From NCBI GenBank assembly GCA_030682595.1, contig JAUXNZ010000224.1, positions 1 to 17,240 of the forward strand: 17,240 nt of DNA. The letters run 5' to 3'. The position numbers were made by a program, and so were the translations under genes. Shown here one piece after another: positions 14,245-17,240 of the stretch. Source of the stretch: Rhodocyclaceae bacterium. Its GTDB lineage: Bacteria; Pseudomonadota; Gammaproteobacteria; Burkholderiales; Rhodocyclaceae. Below the pieces are notes generated by a model. That model was given only the letters and a program-made list of their open reading frames with translations, was not told the DNA's origin and ran no database searches. Each line of letters begins with the position of its first letter. Positions within the stretch are counted from its first letter, which is position 1.

Positions 14245-14967
14245 TCAGAATTGGCCCGGTTTCTTCGGGCGGGGCGGGGGGAGAGGTTTGTTTTCGAACT
14301 GCCACAGTCGGGCGTTCATGTCCTCGATCTTTTGCTCTTTTTGCGCTTGCGCGATCAGATGTTGATTCGTCGCCTGCTGCTGCGTAGCAATCAAATCGCG
14401 CAGCTTCATGCTTTCTTCGATCTGTTTTGCGTTGATGCTTCCAAGCGTTTTCAAAGCAGCCAGGTTTCCCTGTGAGCTTGAGACTCGTTCAGTAAGTCCT
14501 TGCAATGCAGTTGCATCGTCCGCAAATTGCTCGCGCTGCATCCCTGCATTCTGCATTGCCGACTTCAATCCATCGGTGCTGCCTTCCGTCCAAGTCCTGA
14601 ACTTGTCGGCGAAGTTCAGCGCCTCACGGGAATTGAACATCTTCCCGAAGTTCTCATCCACCTTCGCAACACTTGATCCAATATCCTTGCCCATACTGTG
14701 CAGCTTCGCCATATTGTTTGCAATGCGTAACACGTCCGGCGATTGCACCCCCAAGGGATTTTCCATCAAGTTCGTCAGCATCGCCTGCGTCTGTTGCAAT
14801 TGAGTGACGTACTGCTGAGATTGGGTCGCGTACTGCTGCACAAGCTGCACGTTGTTCAATATCTGCGTGATTTCAGTCGCCCCCGCAATCCCACCACCGC
14901 CAGCGTGTGCGGGGGCGGTCGCCAGCATCGCGGCGGCGAGCAGCCCGGAGAGCCGGCGCGGTTTCAT
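14245..14967 (-). CDS. trbJ: TrbJ/VirB5-family conjugative transfer protein
   Basis: TrbJ is a periplasmic, VirB5-like minor pilus component of P-type conjugation systems. The 240-residue product starts at ATG 14967, chosen because a signal peptide (RRLSGLLAAAMLATAPAHA) follows at once; the frame is open further upstream but without such a signal. The mature part reads GGGIAGATEITQILNNVQLVQQYATQ, then long heptad-like helices (SQQYVTQLQQTQAMLTNL, AQAKQ-type repeats), with EITQxLNN typical of the family. The C-terminal tail is shared with the trbK-like protein. The start overlaps the upstream small gene by 4 bp (ATGA), and 16 bp separate its stop from trbK. Confidence 0.88.
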   Translation of the reverse strand: MKPRRLSGLLAAAMLATAPAHAGGGGIAGATEITQILNNVQLVQQYATQSQQYVTQLQQTQAMLTNLMENPLGVQSPDVLRIANNMAKLHSMGKDIGSSVAKVDENFGKMFNSREALNFADKFRTWTEGSTDGLKSAMQNAGMQREQFADDATALQGLTERVSSSQGNLAALKTLGSINAKQIEESMKLRDLIATQQQATNQHLIAQAQKEQKIEDMNARLWQFENKPLPPPRPKKPGQF

Positions 14968-15170
14968 CGTGTGACACCAGCCTCGCGGCGCTCTTTGCGT
15001 GCGCGAGCGACGAAAACAGCGACCAGGGCGATGGGCGCGACCAAGACTAGGAGTGGCGAATACCAGGCCGAAAAGCCGAAGGTGGCAACCACAAAAACAA
15101 AACTTACGACGGAGACCACTGCGATTGCAATCTGTTGCATTGCGGTCTTCGGATCCGGATCGAGTTGCAT
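14964..15170 (-). CDS. Small membrane protein of the transfer operon
   Basis: The 68-residue product has a short polar start (MQLDPDPKTAMQQ), two hydrophobic helices (IAIAVVSVVSFVFVVATFGF and SPLLVLVAPIALVAVFVA), and a basic end RARKERREAGVTR. AAGGAG lies 7 bp before ATG 15170. It overlaps trbJ by 4 bp, so it belongs to the same operon. The size and two-helix form recall TrbC/TrbD-like or other small secretion subunits, but I see no specific match. Confidence 0.7.
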   Translation of the reverse strand: MQLDPDPKTAMQQIAIAVVSVVSFVFVVATFGFSAWYSPLLVLVAPIALVAVFVARARKERREAGVTR

Positions 15171-15225
15171 TTTGTATCTCCTTAAAGGTTGAGTTTTGCT
15201 GCAAAACCAATGCTTATGTCATTCG

Positions 15226-15432
15226 CTACTGTGTTGCCTGTTCGTCTTCGCCGCCGCCAAAGGGGCTGCCGTGAAGCGCGATGAATGTCAGCCGCTGTCG
15301 CTCAATAAGCAGCGTGCGCCGTCCCTCACGGGAGCCTGCGAGCAGTGCCCGGCGATCTTCAGCCGGCAGGCTGTAGCCTGCCGCAGCTGCCGCTGTTTTG
15401 TGTCCCTGATGCTGCTGTTCCAGAACTTGCAT
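15226..15432 (-). CDS. Small soluble protein of the transfer operon, unknown
   Basis: The 68-residue product (MQVLEQQHQGHKTAAAAAGYSL, EDRRALLAGSREGRRTLLIERQ, ending GGGEDEQATQ) is polar and arginine-rich without membrane segments. ATG 15432 is chosen over upstream in-frame starts because a GAAGGGGG ribosome site stands before it and the traM-like gene ends only 11 bp upstream. I do not recognise the family. Its place between the tra and trb parts of the operon suggests an accessory transfer role. Confidence 0.6.
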   Translation of the reverse strand: MQVLEQQHQGHKTAAAAAGYSLPAEDRRALLAGSREGRRTLLIERQRLTFIALHGSPFGGGEDEQATQ

Positions 15433-15443
15433 TTTTTCCCCCT

Positions 15444-16094
15444 TCACAAATAGCGCTGGACGATTGCCAGCAGAAGCGCGCCTGTGAGCGCGCCACCAAA
15501 AAATAAGGCCGTCATCCAGCCAGCTGAGGCGCGATCCAGCACCGTGCTTGCTTCCGCAGCAGCAGCCTCGGCACATCCTGCTGCCGTCCGGGCGCTGAGC
15601 GCCGCCGCTTCGCAGCTGGCCGCAAACTTCGCGCTGGCCGCGTCTGCCGAGGCCGCCGCCGCCTTCGTGGCCACCGCCGCCGTGGCCTCGATCTGCTCAA
15701 CCACCGCAGAAAACACCGCGTCAACCAATGGCCCAGCTGCCCAGGTGCCAACAGCATGTTTAATCTTTGCCTCGGCCTCTTCGGTTTGTTGCTTCAGAAA
15801 CGCCGCAAGGCTTGCGGAATAGTCCTTGAGCCGTTCCGCTTCGCTGTTCGACGACTCGACAATCTTCGCAGCGACCCGATTCAATGCCGCATCCACCTCT
15901 CCAACCAGCTCCGTCTTGGCGCCAGCCAAGGCGGTGATTCCCTGCTGCGTCAGCAGCAGGGGCAGGAAACTGGGGTCATCCAAGTCCATCTTGTACTGAT
16001 GTGCGATGGCGAGCAGCTTCACCTTATCAACGTCGGGCAGCTGCTCAAGCAGTTGCTGCAGCTTCGGGGGGATGCGATCGGCTGGGGCGGCCAT
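15444..16094 (-). CDS. traM: TraM-like conjugal transfer protein with C-terminal membrane anchor
   Basis: The 216-residue product has an N-terminal helical part (PPKLQQLLEQLPDVDKVKLLAIAHQY, then LDDPSFLPLLLTQQ), a long Ala-rich coiled-coil-like region (about residues 60-190), and one C-terminal membrane helix (WMTALFFGGALTGALLLAIV, about 193-212). IncP TraM has the same layout: a short N-terminal DDP-I/L motif, Ala-rich helices and a terminal membrane span. This product is longer than the 145-residue RP4 protein. It follows the traL-like gene by 2 bp, with GAGGG just upstream, in the IncP order traK-traL-traM. The assignment rests on layout and order more than on sequence. Confidence 0.7.
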   Translation of the reverse strand: MAAPADRIPPKLQQLLEQLPDVDKVKLLAIAHQYKMDLDDPSFLPLLLTQQGITALAGAKTELVGEVDAALNRVAAKIVESSNSEAERLKDYSASLAAFLKQQTEEAEAKIKHAVGTWAAGPLVDAVFSAVVEQIEATAAVATKAAAASADAASAKFAASCEAAALSARTAAGCAEAAAAEASTVLDRASAGWMTALFFGGALTGALLLAIVQRYL

Positions 16095-16096
16095 GG

Positions 16097-16870
16097 TTAG
16101 CCCTCAACACCAAGTCGGTCTTTGATCGTGTTCAAGGTCTCATGACACCCCTTGCGCCAAATCTGAGCGTATTTGCGATGGTAGCGGGGGAGTCGGGTAT
16201 CTGAGCAGGCCGCTTCAAACGTCAGGCTGAACTCATCAATCAGGGCCATCGCCCCTGCGCGCAAGCGCGGCATGTCAAGCTCGATGCCGCCAGCGTCAGC
16301 CAGTACCTTCCGGCCGCTAGATGGCTTGATAGAGCCGTCATCGGATCCCGTCCAGCAAATCCAGTCCTCTTCGCCTTCGACGAACTGCTGATTCCTCAGC
16401 ACAACGTAATCACAATCATCGCCGCCCAGGTCAATCATGCGCTTAACCGTGCGCATGCTGGCTGCAAACGGGGTAATGGGGTTGATGAATGTGGGCTTGT
16501 AGCCCTCGGCCTTGATATCGTCCAGAAATCCAAAAGCCGTCTGTACCTGCTCCAGGACAGTCAAGCCAGCGGCCGGGAAGTCGCACAGCACCAGGGGAGC
16601 GCCGTGATCCAAAACGGTCGCGATTTTTTCACGGTCTGTGCGCTCACCATGCAACGCAAAGGACAGGACACCATCGCCGGGCCGCTGCTCAACCAGCCGG
16701 CCATCACCATCGCGCCGACCGTGGTACTTCAGCAGCTGGCCAACCTCGCCATCGCCGTCGACCAACAGTGCATCGACGCCGTGTGCAGTGTAGTAATCGG
16801 CGAGGACACGCGCCGCCACCGATTTACCACTGCCGCCCTTGTCGCTAATCGTCATCACAAACCGCTTCAT
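16097..16870 (-). CDS. traL: TraL-like ParA/MinD-type ATPase of the oriT leader operon
   Basis: The 257-residue product is a deviant-Walker P-loop ATPase: KGGSGKS at residues 11-17, LLVDGDGE at 35-42 (the second aspartate motif) and LVLCDFPAAG at 93-102 (Walker B). IncP TraL, encoded between traK and traM next to oriT, has the same type. Plain partition ParA is an alternative, but the flanking genes favour a transfer role. The middle part contains YVVLRNQQFVEGEEDW and a C-terminal RYHRKYAQIWRKGC. GAGGTAA stands upstream of ATG 16870. It lies 12 bp behind the traK-like gene. Confidence 0.8.
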   Translation of the reverse strand: MKRFVMTISDKGGSGKSVAARVLADYYTAHGVDALLVDGDGEVGQLLKYHGRRDGDGRLVEQRPGDGVLSFALHGERTDREKIATVLDHGAPLVLCDFPAAGLTVLEQVQTAFGFLDDIKAEGYKPTFINPITPFAASMRTVKRMIDLGGDDCDYVVLRNQQFVEGEEDWICWTGSDDGSIKPSSGRKVLADAGGIELDMPRLRAGAMALIDEFSLTFEAACSDTRLPRYHRKYAQIWRKGCHETLNTIKDRLGVEG

Positions 16871-16882
16871 TCGATTACCTCG

Positions 16883-17206
16883 CTATTTTTCGTCTGGGTC
16901 TTGAAAAGCTGGCCGTTTTGTTGCCATCGGCCGCGCTGCTGGTGCTGCTGGTGTTGCCACCGCTTTAACTTCTTTTGCTGCAAAAGTTCCACTTGTATTA
17001 ACGCTTGTGTTACCTAAAGGTTTACGCTTTTGCTTTGATTGTTTCGTCTGCTGCGAAGCAACTGATAAATATGTTTTCAAAGTCCCTGCGCTTATCTTGA
17101 ATCCGGCATTTCCAAGAGTTTCAACGATCTGTTGATATGTATAGCCTGCATCAAGCCTAGCCTTGATTTTCTCGGCTGTTACAAAAACCATTTCGCGGGC
17201 CGACAT
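16883..17206 (-). CDS. traK: TraK-like oriT-binding accessory protein
   Basis: The 107-residue product has a helical N-terminal part, EKIKARLDAGYTYQQIVETL, followed by GFKISAGTLKTYLS (residues about 12-47), which matches the pattern of IncP TraK (ALDAGY, then a second helix pair). TraK binds next to the nick region and shapes the DNA for the relaxase. The rest is a Lys-, Ala- and Pro-rich tail without structure signals. It is first in the leader operon, followed by traL- and traM-like genes. In IncP plasmids oriT lies directly upstream, which here would be at 17207 and beyond; only 34 bp of that region are in the window. MobC of other plasmids is an alternative family. Confidence 0.7.
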   Translation of the reverse strand: MSAREMVFVTAEKIKARLDAGYTYQQIVETLGNAGFKISAGTLKTYLSVASQQTKQSKQKRKPLGNTSVNTSGTFAAKEVKAVATPAAPAARPMATKRPAFQDPDEK

Positions 17207-17240
17207 TGCGCGGTTCGGTGGTGTATCTGGAAGACTGTCA

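Larger units (their letters stand above)
10608..17240. mobile_element. IncP-like conjugative element inserted behind tRNA-Arg (left part)
   Basis: From the tRNA 3' end to the window edge all recognisable genes are of plasmid or conjugative type: HTH/AT-hook regulator, unknown protein, and a traK-traL-traM-x-y-trbJ-trbK-trbL transfer operon. The sequence looks less GC-rich than the recBCD region. tRNA 3' ends are common attachment sites for integrative and conjugative elements. The integrase, relaxase, coupling protein, other secretion genes and the second attachment site must lie beyond 17240, if present. An integrated plasmid is an equal possibility. Confidence 0.75.

Noticed and set aside
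14968..15210. Longer trbJ start at 15210
   Set aside because: It would run through the upstream small gene, and the signal peptide begins at the 14967 start.
10608..17240. CRISPR array or IS element in the accessory region
   Set aside because: No regularly spaced repeat-spacer units and no transposase-like protein were seen.

Overview
The window looks like a piece of a GC-rich betaproteobacterial chromosome. The evidence is a PriB gene between rpsF and rpsR, a recC-recB-recD order, and short GC-rich palindromic repeats of the kind common in Rhodocyclales and Burkholderiales. The exact genus cannot be told from the sequence. The chromosomal part runs from 1 to about 10607; the rest is an accessory element that starts directly behind a tRNA-Arg gene.

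Positions 1-7582 hold the recombination and repair operon recC-recB-recD, all on the minus strand and joined by 8-bp gene overlaps. recC is intact. recD is cut off by the window edge after its Walker A motif. recB is split into two reading frames, and the shift lies inside a short palindromic repeat. Four copies of this repeat family occur in the window: three inside recB and one upstream of recC. All four have the same 15-nt core (one with a single change) flanked by perfectly complementary arms whose sequence differs in every copy. A second GC-rich hairpin repeat lies in frame in recD and again between recC and rplI.

Positions 7815-9291 hold the ribosomal operon rpsF-priB-rpsR-rplI on the minus strand. 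A good sigma-70-like promoter and a candidate S6:S18 leader hairpin precede rpsF. On the plus strand follow an HDOD-domain protein gene and, convergent with it, a small membrane protein gene. Then comes tRNA-Arg(CCU) at 10532-10607.

From 10608 to the window end the DNA appears less GC-rich and carries an IncP-like conjugative element, probably an integrative and conjugative element or integrated plasmid that uses the tRNA 3' end as attachment site. Next to the tRNA are phased direct repeats. Two overlapping plus-strand genes follow: a HTH/AT-hook DNA-binding protein and a protein of unknown function. The minus strand carries a transfer operon in the order traK-like, traL-like ParA ATPase, traM-like, two small genes, trbJ, trbK-like lipoprotein, trbL. 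The two converging gene sets meet at a pair of oppositely oriented terminators (12444-12540). The small trbK-like lipoprotein shares a nearly identical 23-residue C-terminal tail with TrbJ, kept despite 14 silent codon differences. The integrase, relaxase, coupling protein and remaining secretion genes are not in the window.
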